DNA of 25,157 nt from a virus, in the IMG/VR virus record IMGVR_UViG_3300010392_000768, positions 1 to 25,157 of that record; one strand, given 5' to 3'. Position numbers and translations under genes: made by a program. The stretch's first letter is position 1. Each line of letters opens with the position of its first letter. Positions 13,789-22,576 of the stretch are shown here, piece after piece. Below the pieces are notes generated by a model. It had not been told where the DNA came from. It ran no database searches and worked only from the letters and a program-made list of their open reading frames with translations.

Positions 13789-14130
13789 ATGAAAAAATTA
13801 GTTTACGGCCTGCTCGCCGTCGCGGTTCTTATGGGCGCGGCGAAGGCGGCGGACGTGTATCACTTGGTCACGGGTCACGCGGTATCGGCGACCACGGCAA
13901 GCCAAGTTCATTCAACGGCCTTTGCCAATGGGGTGAACACGATCCGAGTGGTGGCGGATGACGCCGCCTTTATCGCGGTCGCGGCGACCAATCCATTCGC
14001 AAGCAACACGACGGGGTTCTTTGTCCCTGCCGACACGCCGGTGTTCCTGTCCATTCAGGGTGGCGACTTTCTTGCCTACAGGGCGTCGGATACGAGCGGC
14101 ATGATATACGTCCAGGAAGTCTCCAAGTAA
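13789..14130 (+). CDS. Small beta-sandwich phage protein with a signal peptide
   Basis: This encodes 113 aa from ATG 13789 (AGGAG at 13774-13778, 10 bases upstream); an in-frame codon at 13768 would add seven residues with no better signal. Residues 1-20 are a signal peptide (KKLVYGLLAVAVLMGAAKA). The mature part, from VSATTASQ through NTIRVVADDAAFIAV and TTGFFVPADTPVFLSI to YVQEVS, belongs by pattern to the small beta proteins commonly found between capsid and adaptor genes in podoviruses. Those usually lack a signal peptide, so the exported form is odd. It might decorate virions or act in the envelope. Confidence 0.75.
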   Translation: MKKLVYGLLAVAVLMGAAKAADVYHLVTGHAVSATTASQVHSTAFANGVNTIRVVADDAAFIAVAATNPFASNTTGFFVPADTPVFLSIQGGDFLAYRASDTSGMIYVQEVSK

Positions 14131-14459
14131 TGAAGCGCCTGCTTGAACACGACCCGCTGACCGGCGTCACGGAATGGGCGCACATTGACGAAATGAGCGA
14201 CGAGTGCGCCATTCAGCACACTCAGGACGTGGAACCGATCATCGAGCGCAACAAGCGGCTTCAGAACGAAGGCCCGAACATGAGCGCGGACAAATCGCTT
14301 CACTGGATCGGGTCCATTCCGCTGGTCATCGCGCACAAGTGGATTGTGGAGGATGGTATTAACTGGCTGGCCCTGCCGAAGCCGGAAATGCGGTCCTACG
14401 TCAACCGCAAGCTATCCGATCCGGATTACCGTTATTTGAGGGTGAGCAGCATCCTATGA
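14130..14459 (+). CDS. Conserved phage neck-region protein
   Basis: This encodes 109 aa; ATG 14130 shares a base with the previous TAA and the end overlaps the adaptor gene by 4 bases (ATGA). The opening RLLEHDPLTGVTEW, followed by QDVEPIIERNKRLQNE and ending DPDYRYLRV, is a pattern I know from small proteins next to capsid genes in podoviruses. Its exact role is not established to my knowledge. The location between capsid and adaptor suggests a head or neck part, or an assembly helper. Confidence 0.75.
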   Translation: MKRLLEHDPLTGVTEWAHIDEMSDECAIQHTQDVEPIIERNKRLQNEGPNMSADKSLHWIGSIPLVIAHKWIVEDGINWLALPKPEMRSYVNRKLSDPDYRYLRVSSIL

Positions 14460-15340
14460 CGATATCGAATTACGGCGAGTTGAAAACGGCAGTTGCAAAT
14501 TATCTGTCGCAGGGTTCGGGGCTGAGTTCCCGGATTCCTGAATTCATCAAACTTGCCGAGGATTATCTTGCGCAGAACCTTCGCGTGCGCGCGATGGAAC
14601 ACACGGTTGATATCATCCTGAAATCTCCGGTGACCGGAACGACGGGCGGCACGGCAAACGCCATCACCCTGACGACGACTTCGAGTTATTCGTCGCTCGC
14701 GACGGGCGATGTTTTTTCGGTGACGGCGACAAGCGAAAGTACCGGAAACGTCACGTTGAATGTGGATTCGGTTGGCGCGACGGCATGGAAAGACGAAGAC
14801 GGTTCGACCGAACTCGAGGCGGGCCGGATACAGGTGGGCGGCACTTATTACGCATATTATGACGGCACGAGCTTTCGCTTGGTCCCGCCCGGTGGGGTTC
14901 CGTTGCCGTCCCGATACAAAGGAATGCGCCGGATATTTCTGGACACCAACCCCGTTGGCATTTTGCAGCACATGCAGCCGGGGGAGCTGTGGGAAACCAA
15001 TACGGGGGTTGTGAACCGCCGGCCGCGCTATTTTACGGTTGAGGGCGAGTGCATCGTGTTTCGCCCGGTCCCGGATACGACATACCACGCGAAGGTTCTC
15101 TACTGGCGGCGCTTTGCCACCCTTTCGGGTGACAGCGATACCAACTGGATCATTGACAATGCCGGCGGGCTTTTACTGTACCGCTCTTTAGTCGAGGCCA
15201 GCCCGTTCTTGAAAGACGATGCGCGGACGTTGACTTGGGCATCGCTTTACGATGACGCCGTTGAAAATGTAATGAAATCGGATAAAGCAGATCGCCACCC
15301 CCACGGGATGCGCGGTCGCCGGGCGCAGCGGGTCCGATGA
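14456..15340 (+). CDS. Head-tail adaptor (SU10 type) with an inserted beta domain
   Basis: This encodes 294 aa. The ends fit SU10-type adaptors, which form a ring between portal and nozzle: residues 3-47 (ISNYGELKTAVANYL, then IPEFIKLAEDYLAQNLRVRAME) and, later, PLPSRYKGMRRIFLD and QHMQPGELWE. The adaptor core is interrupted at about residues 64-144 by an extra beta domain (GTANAITL, then TGNVTLNVDSVGATAWK, then YYDGTSFRLVPP). That domain closely resembles residues 53-133 of the tail fibre at 22715. It lies where plain adaptors pass from one strand directly to the next. The start overlaps the upstream stop (ATGA) and the end overlaps the nozzle gene (ATGA). Confidence 0.85.
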   Translation: MTISNYGELKTAVANYLSQGSGLSSRIPEFIKLAEDYLAQNLRVRAMEHTVDIILKSPVTGTTGGTANAITLTTTSSYSSLATGDVFSVTATSESTGNVTLNVDSVGATAWKDEDGSTELEAGRIQVGGTYYAYYDGTSFRLVPPGGVPLPSRYKGMRRIFLDTNPVGILQHMQPGELWETNTGVVNRRPRYFTVEGECIVFRPVPDTTYHAKVLYWRRFATLSGDSDTNWIIDNAGGLLLYRSLVEASPFLKDDARTLTWASLYDDAVENVMKSDKADRHPHGMRGRRAQRVR

Positions 15341-16896
15341 GCCTTTCGCAACGCCTCGCTCGGGTGCAACCCGTAATGCCGGGAGTACAGCGGACGTTCA
15401 TTCCGTTTGGCGAGTGGTTGCCGGACCTTGGGTCTTTCAATAATCCGGGGGTTTATCTTTCGCCCGGATTTTTCCCGGTGGGAAGCGGCTTTAAGTCTGT
15501 AAAAAATGTGTCAGTGGCTTCTGACGCCATCGACAACCGACCGCAGGGGTTAGTGGCGGCGCGCGACACGGCGTCCAACATTTATGTGTATTCAGGCGAT
15601 TCATCAAAGATCTACAGCTTGACAAGCCAAGTATGGGGAGACGTTTCAAAGGGTGGCGGCTACAACACCGCCGCTGATGACGTTTGGTCGTTTGTCCAAT
15701 TCAATAATAAAATCATTGCAACAAACTTTGCTGACCCGGTGCAGGCAATCACGTTGGGGGGGGCGAATTTTGCAGACTTGATTACCTCGACAAACAAGCC
15801 AAAAGCGAGATACGTTGCGGCGACCAGAAATTTTTTGATTCTGGGGAACACAAACGACACCACGGACGGCGCCAAGCCGAATAGGGTATGGTGGTCGGCG
15901 ATTGGAGATGAAACGGATTTCGATCCTGCGGCTAGTACGCAATCTGACTATCAAGACATTGAAACAGGCGGGTGGATCAGGGCTATTGTCGCCTTTGCCG
16001 AGTATGCGTTGATTTTTATGGATTCATCCGTTGTTCGGATGACGTATGAAGGCCCGCCAACTATCTTCCGCTTTGACGTGATTGACAGCACAAGGGGAAC
16101 GCCATTCCCTGGGTCTGTAATCTCCCAAGGCAGAAACGTATATTTTATATCTGAAGAAGGATTTATGGTTACGGATGGCGTTTCGGTTCGCCCTATCGGT
16201 CACAATAAGGTGGACAATGATTTGTTTGCCTATACAGACGGCGTGTTTTTTGACCGTTTTTCTTCGGCCATTGATCCGCTTAATAAACTGATACTGTTTG
16301 GCGCGCCTTCGCCTCAAGGCATCTTGAATAGAACTTATATTTACAGTTGGGCCGAGCAAAAGTTTTCGCTTTTGGAGCATCTGCCGGCTTTAAGCCAATA
16401 CGCTACAATTTTGACGCAGGGCTATACGTTAGATGGCCTTGATGTGTTGGGTACAGACATAGATGATTCTGGTGTTTTCGCGAATTCCTTTGATTCCAGA
16501 TTGTGGTCGGGGGGATTGCTGCAATTGGCCGCTATGGATTCAAATAAAAAACTTGTCTTGTTTGATTCCACCCCGTCACCCGCTTGCGGCATCACAACGT
16601 CGTTTCAAAGGTTTGGTCGCCAAAAATCCAGGGTTTTAGGCTTTAGGATTCATTCAAGCGGTTTAGGGTCCCCCATGGCTTCGGTCACGGCGTCCATCTT
16701 CTCTACGTCCGATCCAGGAACGGCGACAACGACAATCACGAGTCTTGATGTGCGGACCGCGTTGGATAGCTATATTCCCGTCCCGACGGGATCGGATAAT
16801 TGGTATCACAGATTCAGCCTTACATGGTCGGCGGGGCTGTCCGATGTGATTATTTCGGGTATAGACGTTGATTGGGTGCCGACGGGTGCCTATTAG
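15337..16896 (+). CDS. Tail nozzle / DNA-stabilisation protein
   Basis: This encodes 519 aa. The propeller-like beta structure, with NRVWWSAIGDETDFDPA and QDIETGGWIRAIV in the middle, is typical of podovirus tail nozzle proteins (the T7 gp12 or P22 gp10 role): a ring below the adaptor that closes the tail and contacts fibres. GFFPVGSGFKSVKNV near the N terminus and YIYSWAEQKFS later also fit. The gene follows the adaptor with a 4-base overlap. Its base composition is visibly lower in GC than that of its neighbours; two sampled 60-base stretches, 16321-16380 and 16501-16560, hold 22 and 27 G/C. That may mean a different recent history. Confidence 0.85.
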   Translation: MSLSQRLARVQPVMPGVQRTFIPFGEWLPDLGSFNNPGVYLSPGFFPVGSGFKSVKNVSVASDAIDNRPQGLVAARDTASNIYVYSGDSSKIYSLTSQVWGDVSKGGGYNTAADDVWSFVQFNNKIIATNFADPVQAITLGGANFADLITSTNKPKARYVAATRNFLILGNTNDTTDGAKPNRVWWSAIGDETDFDPAASTQSDYQDIETGGWIRAIVAFAEYALIFMDSSVVRMTYEGPPTIFRFDVIDSTRGTPFPGSVISQGRNVYFISEEGFMVTDGVSVRPIGHNKVDNDLFAYTDGVFFDRFSSAIDPLNKLILFGAPSPQGILNRTYIYSWAEQKFSLLEHLPALSQYATILTQGYTLDGLDVLGTDIDDSGVFANSFDSRLWSGGLLQLAAMDSNKKLVLFDSTPSPACGITTSFQRFGRQKSRVLGFRIHSSGLGSPMASVTASIFSTSDPGTATTTITSLDVRTALDSYIPVPTGSDNWYHRFSLTWSAGLSDVIISGIDVDWVPTGAY

Positions 16897-17248
16897 TTCT
16901 CCCCGCGCGAGCGCCGCATCCCTGCCCGGCGTACCGCTTGAATGGTCGGATGAAAAAGAACACCGCCGCCAGCTCGCGCTCACCGCAAACGCCATTCTGC
17001 AAGGTCGGCTAAACAACGTCATATCGGTAACGCTCACGGCATCCTCCGCCAGCACGACGATAACGGACGCGCGGATCGGCTTGAACACGGCCTTAATTCT
17101 TGTGCCGACGACGGCTAATGCATCGGCGGAAATCGGGGCGGGGACGATTTATCAGACGTTTCCGAACGCGACGAAGAATCAAGCCGTCATTAACCACGCG
17201 AACAACGCCCAGACAGACAGAACTTTTAGAGCGGTGATGATCGGATGA
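16886..17248 (+). CDS. Small beta-rich phage structural protein
   Basis: This encodes 120 aa from GTG 16886, overlapping the nozzle stop by 11 bases; TTG 16868 is an alternative. The helix GVPLEWSDEKEHRRQLALTANAILQGR leads into a beta domain, VISVTLTASSASTTITDAR. The closing part, AVINHANNAQTDRTFRAVMIG, recalls a family of small podovirus proteins found near tail genes (often ending in a DRTFRYVVIG-like sequence). The precise role is unknown to me; a tail or fibre-attachment component is likely. Confidence 0.75.
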   Translation: MPISSPRASAASLPGVPLEWSDEKEHRRQLALTANAILQGRLNNVISVTLTASSASTTITDARIGLNTALILVPTTANASAEIGAGTIYQTFPNATKNQAVINHANNAQTDRTFRAVMIG

Positions 17249-18015
17249 CCTACGCGGCGCAAAACCCTTATCAGAATCCCTATTTGGTGGCACAAATGCG
17301 GCGCCGTCGTCCCGGCCCGCAAGGCGTTCCGCCGCCCATGCCGGTCTCCAATCGGGGGCCGAATAACCAGCTTTCGATTGGGAACGCTTCGGGGCAAATC
17401 AGCAGCACGACAGGGCCGGGACCGCAACAGCCGCAGCAACAAGAGCAAAGCCCGCTTTCTGATGGGTTGGGCTTGTTCAACACCGCGCAGAGAGTGGGCA
17501 ATCTAAACCTTTTCGGCGTGGCGCCAGACGCTCTTGCGGAAGGCTTGACGCTCAACCAAGGCGGTCCAGTCGAGGGGGCGCTGTCGGCTTTCGGCGGCGA
17601 AGGGCCGATGGTCAACGGCGGGAGTTTGTTTTCCGGGTCATTGCCGGCGAACCATGCGGTGGGCATGTCCGGAGGGCTTGGCCTGGGCGCGGCTGGTCTT
17701 GAGGCGGGCTTTGGGACCGGCGCGGCGGCGGCAGGGCCGTCGATGTTCGGTCCGGGACTGTCTGGAGCGGCGGCGGGGGGTGTTGCGCCGCTTGCCCCTG
17801 CGGGGGCGGCAGCGGGGGGCGCGCTAAGTGCCGTGCCGTTCTTGGGCGCAGCCTACATGGGGCTAAACGCGCTCGGGATTAAGAATGAGCAAGGGGATAA
17901 CCCCATGTTTAGCGGTGCCGGGATAATGGGTTTTGGGCCGCAGGGTAGTATTTTCAACACACTTTTCGACCCTGATAATTTACTTGGCAGCGTGCTTGGG
18001 CTGGACTTTTTCTAA
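17245..18015 (+). CDS. Gly/Ala-rich virion protein, probably internal
   Basis: This encodes 256 aa; ATG 17245 overlaps the upstream TGA by 4 bases. The N terminus has NPYQNPYLVAQMRRRR, then Pro/Gln-rich linker. Residues 130-215 are an Ala/Gly-rich hydrophobic stretch (GLGLGAAGLEAGFGTGAAAAG, then ALSAVPFLGAAYMGL). Such low-complexity stretches are common in podovirus ejection or internal proteins and could insert into membranes. I recognise no named family. It sits between tail and ejection genes. Confidence 0.65.
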   Translation: MTYAAQNPYQNPYLVAQMRRRRPGPQGVPPPMPVSNRGPNNQLSIGNASGQISSTTGPGPQQPQQQEQSPLSDGLGLFNTAQRVGNLNLFGVAPDALAEGLTLNQGGPVEGALSAFGGEGPMVNGGSLFSGSLPANHAVGMSGGLGLGAAGLEAGFGTGAAAAGPSMFGPGLSGAAAGGVAPLAPAGAAAGGALSAVPFLGAAYMGLNALGIKNEQGDNPMFSGAGIMGFGPQGSIFNTLFDPDNLLGSVLGLDFF

Positions 18016-18426
18016 GTGTGGGCAGGACTGAAGCCGGAGCAGGTGTCCGACGATTGGGGCCGATTAAAGCCGTTTGTCGAAAAGGGATTGGCCCGGTCGC
18101 GCGGCGAATACACCGCCGAAGACGTTTTAATTAAAATCGCGCACAGAGAAATGCAGCTTTGGGCCGTGTTCCATGACGAAGGGCTGCAAGCAATCGTCAT
18201 CACTGAAATTCTTTATTTCCCGAACCTAAAAACAGCGAACCTCTTTCTGGCGGCGGGGCAAGGGATGGCGCATTGGGGGAAGTATTTAGAGGAAGTTATC
18301 GAACCTTGGGCGAAGTCTCGGGGGTGTGTCGAGTTGTCCGGTTTTTGCCGCGCGGGCATGGCGAAGACGCTGGAGAAGCGCGGATGGACTCCAGCCTATA
18401 CAGTAATGAGGAAGGCCATAGCATGA
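18016..18426 (+). CDS. GNAT-like acetyltransferase in the tail/ejection cluster
   Basis: This encodes 136 aa from GTG 18016, directly after the previous stop. The pattern HREMQLWAVFHDE, then QAIVITEILYFPNLKTANL, GQGMAHWGKYLEEVIEPWAKSRGC, and a closing MAKTLEKRGWTPAYTVMRKAI is that of the small GNAT-like proteins often found among podovirus tail genes. Residues 81-83 (GQG) could be the acetyl-CoA loop, but the usual RxxGxG/A is not intact, so activity is uncertain. The substrate is unknown. The end overlaps the next gene by 4 bases (ATGA). Confidence 0.75.
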   Translation: MWAGLKPEQVSDDWGRLKPFVEKGLARSRGEYTAEDVLIKIAHREMQLWAVFHDEGLQAIVITEILYFPNLKTANLFLAAGQGMAHWGKYLEEVIEPWAKSRGCVELSGFCRAGMAKTLEKRGWTPAYTVMRKAIA

Positions 18427-19337
18427 AGTGGCAATGCGATATCCAGGCGAATATTGAAATGAAGGGCGGCGGCGGTGGTTCGGCGCCGGCTCAGACAACT
18501 CAGAACACGGTCCAGAAGTCCGACCCTTGGGAGGGCCAGCAGCCCTATCTGGAGCGGGGTTTCGAGGAAGCCGAAAGCCAGGTTCTTGAGCGCCCGCTTA
18601 ATTATTTCCCCGATTCAACCGTGGTTCCGTATTCGCAGGAAACCAACACCGCGTTGAACTTGCAGACAGGCCGCGCCTTGGGCGGCTTGGGCCTTCCGGG
18701 GGGGATGCAGACGCCCAACGTGCAACTGCAAGATGCGGCACGCGGGCAAATGGGCGCGAACATCGCTGGTAACTACACGGCGCAGGGAAACCCCTACACG
18801 CAAGGCATCATGGACCGGGCGATGAATACCATTACGCCCGCGATTGATGCAAAGTTCGGGTCGTCCGGGCGGTTCGGTTCCACGGCGCACGCGGAGGCGC
18901 TCGGGCGCGGCGTGGGCGATGCGGTGGCACCTTCGATATTCCAGAATTACGAAGCAGAGCGCGGGCGGCAGATGGCGGCGGCGGGGGCCGCCCCAGGATT
19001 CGCCGCGCAGGATTACGGCGATATCGCGTCCCTGTCGGAAGTGGGTTCGGCGCGCGAGGCGTTGTCTCAGGAACAACTCGCGGACCAGATTGCACGGTTC
19101 AACTTCGAGCAGGGCGAGCCGACCAACCGCCTTGCCCAATACATGAACTTGATTCAAGGCCAGTACGGCGGGAATTCGACGCAAAGCATGGTTTCGTCCG
19201 CGCCACGCGGGCAGGGCGCCAGTCCTCTTTTGAGCGGCCTGGGTGGCGGTCTGGCCGGGGCCGGGTTGGGAAGCATGGCCGGGTTCGATCCGCTCTATGG
19301 CGCGATTGGTGGCGCCGGTATTGGTCTGTTTGGTTAG
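18423..19337 (+). CDS. Internal virion/ejection-associated protein
   Basis: This encodes 304 aa from ATG 18423 (ATGA overlap). ATG 18459 is an alternative that would give MKGGGGGSAPAQTTQNTVQK, a start seen in related phage proteins. The central part, SDPWEGQQPYLERGFEEAES and then YFPDSTVVPYSQETNTAL, is followed by a Gly/Ala- and Gln-rich region. The end is a glycine-rich hydrophobic segment (GLGGGLAGAGLGSMAGFDP). The layout resembles podovirus internal proteins that are ejected with the DNA, but I cannot name a family. Confidence 0.75.
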   Translation: MKWQCDIQANIEMKGGGGGSAPAQTTQNTVQKSDPWEGQQPYLERGFEEAESQVLERPLNYFPDSTVVPYSQETNTALNLQTGRALGGLGLPGGMQTPNVQLQDAARGQMGANIAGNYTAQGNPYTQGIMDRAMNTITPAIDAKFGSSGRFGSTAHAEALGRGVGDAVAPSIFQNYEAERGRQMAAAGAAPGFAAQDYGDIASLSEVGSAREALSQEQLADQIARFNFEQGEPTNRLAQYMNLIQGQYGGNSTQSMVSSAPRGQGASPLLSGLGGGLAGAGLGSMAGFDPLYGAIGGAGIGLFG

Positions 19338-19346
19338 GAGGTAGAA

Positions 19347-20603
19347 ATGCCTGGTCTTTTTGATAACCCGATGGCCCTGATGCAATTGGGCGGCAGTTTG
19401 ATGGCGGCGGGGCAGGAACAGCCTTACGGGGTGAGCCGGGGGCAGGTATTGGCACAAGGCCTTCAAGGCGTCGGCAAGTCGATGGCCGCGCAGCAGCAGA
19501 TGGACATGCAACGCCAAGCCTTTGAATTGAAGAAAAAGGAATTCGAGGCGAAGCAGGCGGCGGCGCAACGGCAGGCGGCGCACCAGCAGGCCGCGATGAA
19601 TCCGCAAGGATTGTTCGGCGGGCCATCCGCGACTCCGGCGAGCGTACAAAAAGCCGGGCTTGAGTTGCAGCCGAAAGCGGGACTGACCCTCGAACAGAAA
19701 CGGCAACTGGCCCTAAAAGCGGCGGCACAAGCCGAAGCTGGCGGAATGCCGGGCTTGGCGGGATTTTATCGGGATTTGGCGAAACCGCAGGAAGGTTACA
19801 CGCTTGCGCCGGGCGCGACCCGGTTTGATGCAAACAATGAGCCGGTGGCGTCCGTGCCGTCCAAGCCCGAAGCGGGTTCGGGGCTTTCCAAGTTGATCGC
19901 GGAGCGCAATGCGCTGCCTCCGGGTCACCCGATGCTTCCGATTTACAATGCCGCCGTGGCAAAGGCGGCCTTGCCAAGCCGAATGACGGCCAGCATCCCG
20001 ACCGACAACGGCGTGATCGAAATCTCGTCGGGACCGGATAAAGATCAGATGGGTGCGTTGACCAATTCCACGCGGAGCAAGATTGAATCCAAGGTCGTTT
20101 CTCTTGAGGATTCAATGCAAAGCGTTATGGATATGGAAGCGCGGTTTAAGCCCGAGTTCCAAGAGATCGGGACGCGGTGGGAAAACATGATGACGGCGGC
20201 GAAGGACAAGCTCGGCTTCCGTCCGGCAGACGCGGACCGGAAATCCCTGAGTGAATATACGCAGTTTAGGCAATCTGTCGGACGGAACTTCTCAACCACG
20301 CTGAAGGAGCTTTCGGGCGCCGCCGTGGCGGAACATGAAATGAAACGCGCGGAAGGGTTCGTCCCGAATGCCGGAACAGGCCTGTGGGACGGAGACAGCC
20401 CAACCCAATTGCAGGCAAAGATTTCGGGGATGAAACAGTTTACCCTGAAAGCCCTGGCCCGCCAGAAATATTACCTGAAGCAAGGTGTAACCAACGTCAA
20501 TGCGATGGCAAAAGCCATGCCGATAGATTCGGTGCGGGTGAAGGTCAACCCGGAGACGGGGCAGAAAATCATTCTCGTTAACGGGAAGTGGGAGGCCATC
20601 TAA
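19347..20603 (+). CDS. Probable ejection (pilot) protein
   Basis: This encodes 418 aa; AGGAGG at 19336-19341 lies 5 bases before the ATG. A hydrophobic N-terminal segment (NPMALMQLGGSLMAAG) is followed by a long Gln/Ala/Lys coiled coil (about residues 45-85). Later come a linker and a helical C-terminal domain. The conserved-looking segment YTQFRQSVGRNFSTTLKELS, then GAAVAEHEMKRAEGFVP, is typical of phage internal proteins. By position and layout it would be packed in the head and pass into the host envelope at infection. The stop shares a base with the next ATG. Confidence 0.8.
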   Translation: MPGLFDNPMALMQLGGSLMAAGQEQPYGVSRGQVLAQGLQGVGKSMAAQQQMDMQRQAFELKKKEFEAKQAAAQRQAAHQQAAMNPQGLFGGPSATPASVQKAGLELQPKAGLTLEQKRQLALKAAAQAEAGGMPGLAGFYRDLAKPQEGYTLAPGATRFDANNEPVASVPSKPEAGSGLSKLIAERNALPPGHPMLPIYNAAVAKAALPSRMTASIPTDNGVIEISSGPDKDQMGALTNSTRSKIESKVVSLEDSMQSVMDMEARFKPEFQEIGTRWENMMTAAKDKLGFRPADADRKSLSEYTQFRQSVGRNFSTTLKELSGAAVAEHEMKRAEGFVPNAGTGLWDGDSPTQLQAKISGMKQFTLKALARQKYYLKQGVTNVNAMAKAMPIDSVRVKVNPETGQKIILVNGKWEAI

Positions 20604-22576
20604 TGGAACCAGCGGCGCCGCGCGGCTTTGTTGATTTGGAAGACATGCCGACAAGCGCCGAGCCGCCCGCGCCTCCGGGGTTTGTCGATCCGGAAAACAT
20701 GCCCGCACCCGCCCCGCCCCGAGGCACCAAGGCGCAGCCGGTGGGCGCGCTCGACGTGATGAAGACTTCATTTGCTTCGGATCGCGGGGAAGCGGTGAAC
20801 TTTCTCGCCCAAAAGGTTTTCCCCGACATCCCGGTTGAAGAAGCCAAAAAGTTTTTCACCGAAAAGGACGGAATGATTGCCTTCCGAGACCCGGAAGGGA
20901 AGGAACACGTCATCGCCGATTCGCTGTTAAAGCGCCTTGCTTTGGGTGTTGGCCCCTCGCTTCCTATCGGCACTGGAACGGCGGCGGGTATTGCTTCAAT
21001 GCCGCTGGCAGCAACAGGCATTGGTACGCTCGGGACAATCGGCCTGACGGGCGGTGCGGCGGCGGCGGGAGAAGCCGCGCGCCAGAAGATAGGCGATTAC
21101 CTGATGGATACGCCGGACCCGTCCCTAAACGCCGGTTCTATTTTGTTTGAGGGCGGCATGGGTGCGGCTGGTCAGGGTTTGGGCAAGGGCATGGCCGCGC
21201 TTTCGGAACGCTACGCTGTTCGGGATTTGGCCAAAATGAGCCCCACGGCGACAAAGAATGCTTACTCCCAAGCGCAGCGGCATGGCGTGGACCTGACGCC
21301 GGGCGAGGCGACGGGATTGCCAAGTTTGAAGGCGCAGCAAAAGCGGTTGGGAAACATCACGGCCACCTCGGATGATATGGCGTCGTTTTACGAAAAGCGG
21401 AACGATCAAGTGTTCTCCGCGTGGGACGATTTCCTCGGGTCGATCTCGAAAAACGGAGACGCGGATTCAGTTGCGGAAAGCGCGCGGTCGGCAGCGCAAA
21501 AGTCCATTTCAGACGTGCGTGCCGCCCGTTCTGCGGCGGCGGCCCCCCATTACGAGGCGGCCTTTGCGGACGATGTGACCGTTGACACGGCACCCATTTT
21601 GAATGGTTTAGATGAACGCTTGGGCGTGGCGAAGGGGGGGATTAAAGCGGCCCTCACAAGCGCGCGTAATTTGCTGGTAGATGGGGATAGGCCGGATACG
21701 CGGCTGCGGGCGTTGCATGAAGCGAAAATGGCCCTTGACGATATGATTGAGGGCGCGCGGGAATCCGGGATGGGGAACACCGCCAAGCGCGAATTGGTAT
21801 CCTTAAAAAATCAACTTCTCGACGCGATGGATGATGCGTCGCCGGATTACACCACCGCGCGGCAGATATTTTCCAATGAATCTGGTGCCGTCGATGACGC
21901 GATGAATTCGACGGTTAAAATTCTTGCCGGCCTAAAGGACGTGAACCTCCAGCGCGCGACAACGGAGATATTAAATCCTGGGACGAGAAGCGCCGGGACG
22001 GTTGCCCGCGCCCGCGCCTTGCTCGAAAAGGCCGACCCGGAGGCATGGCAAGGCATCAAGCGAATCTACCTCCAACAAGAAATGGATAAAGCCTTTCGGG
22101 TTTCTCAATCCGGCGCGGTCCAAAACCCCGCAGGCAAACTCTACGCAACCTTGACCCGCACGCCTCAGTTGCGGAACCTAAAAGCCGCGATGACTGGCCC
22201 TGAATACGCCAGATTTACGGAGTTCATGGACGTGATGAAGCGCGCGTCTTCGGTCAAGCAAATTGGGTCCGATACGGCGTGGAATCAGGAGGCTAACAAG
22301 GAAGCCTTTGATGCGGCCAGGCCGTTTTTGGCGAAGGTCGCTAAGAACATTAATCCCCTCAAAGCCTTGGAAAACGCGGCGGATTTTTTCACCAATCGCA
22401 ACCTTGAAAAAAATGCGCAGACGATGGTGGATGTTATCACTTCGGGCGACCCGGAAGCGGTGAAGGTTCTTCGCGAGCTTCGGAAGTTGTCCCCAAAGGA
22501 TATGCGCTGGCGCGCGCTTGTCGGGCATCTTTTAACACGCGGCGGCGTTCAAGGTGCTCAAGAACTAGCCCAGTGA
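20603..22576 (+). CDS. Large internal/ejection protein with N-terminal GFVD repeats
   Basis: This encodes 657 aa from ATG 20603, with GGGAGG at 20590-20595 seven bases upstream and a TAATG overlap. The N terminus has two copies of a short motif, GFVDLEDMP (8-16) and GFVDPENMP (26-34), 18 residues apart. Podovirus ejection proteins often carry GFV repeats here. At about 122-165 lies a Gly/Ala hydrophobic stretch (GTGTAAGIASMPLAATGIGT) that could enter a membrane. The rest is helical with Asp/Glu and Arg. It is likely ejected with the genome to build a channel through the host envelope. The end is unusually close to an antisense ORF (22437-22703). Confidence 0.8.
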   Translation: MEPAAPRGFVDLEDMPTSAEPPAPPGFVDPENMPAPAPPRGTKAQPVGALDVMKTSFASDRGEAVNFLAQKVFPDIPVEEAKKFFTEKDGMIAFRDPEGKEHVIADSLLKRLALGVGPSLPIGTGTAAGIASMPLAATGIGTLGTIGLTGGAAAAGEAARQKIGDYLMDTPDPSLNAGSILFEGGMGAAGQGLGKGMAALSERYAVRDLAKMSPTATKNAYSQAQRHGVDLTPGEATGLPSLKAQQKRLGNITATSDDMASFYEKRNDQVFSAWDDFLGSISKNGDADSVAESARSAAQKSISDVRAARSAAAAPHYEAAFADDVTVDTAPILNGLDERLGVAKGGIKAALTSARNLLVDGDRPDTRLRALHEAKMALDDMIEGARESGMGNTAKRELVSLKNQLLDAMDDASPDYTTARQIFSNESGAVDDAMNSTVKILAGLKDVNLQRATTEILNPGTRSAGTVARARALLEKADPEAWQGIKRIYLQQEMDKAFRVSQSGAVQNPAGKLYATLTRTPQLRNLKAAMTGPEYARFTEFMDVMKRASSVKQIGSDTAWNQEANKEAFDAARPFLAKVAKNINPLKALENAADFFTNRNLEKNAQTMVDVITSGDPEAVKVLRELRKLSPKDMRWRALVGHLLTRGGVQGAQELAQ

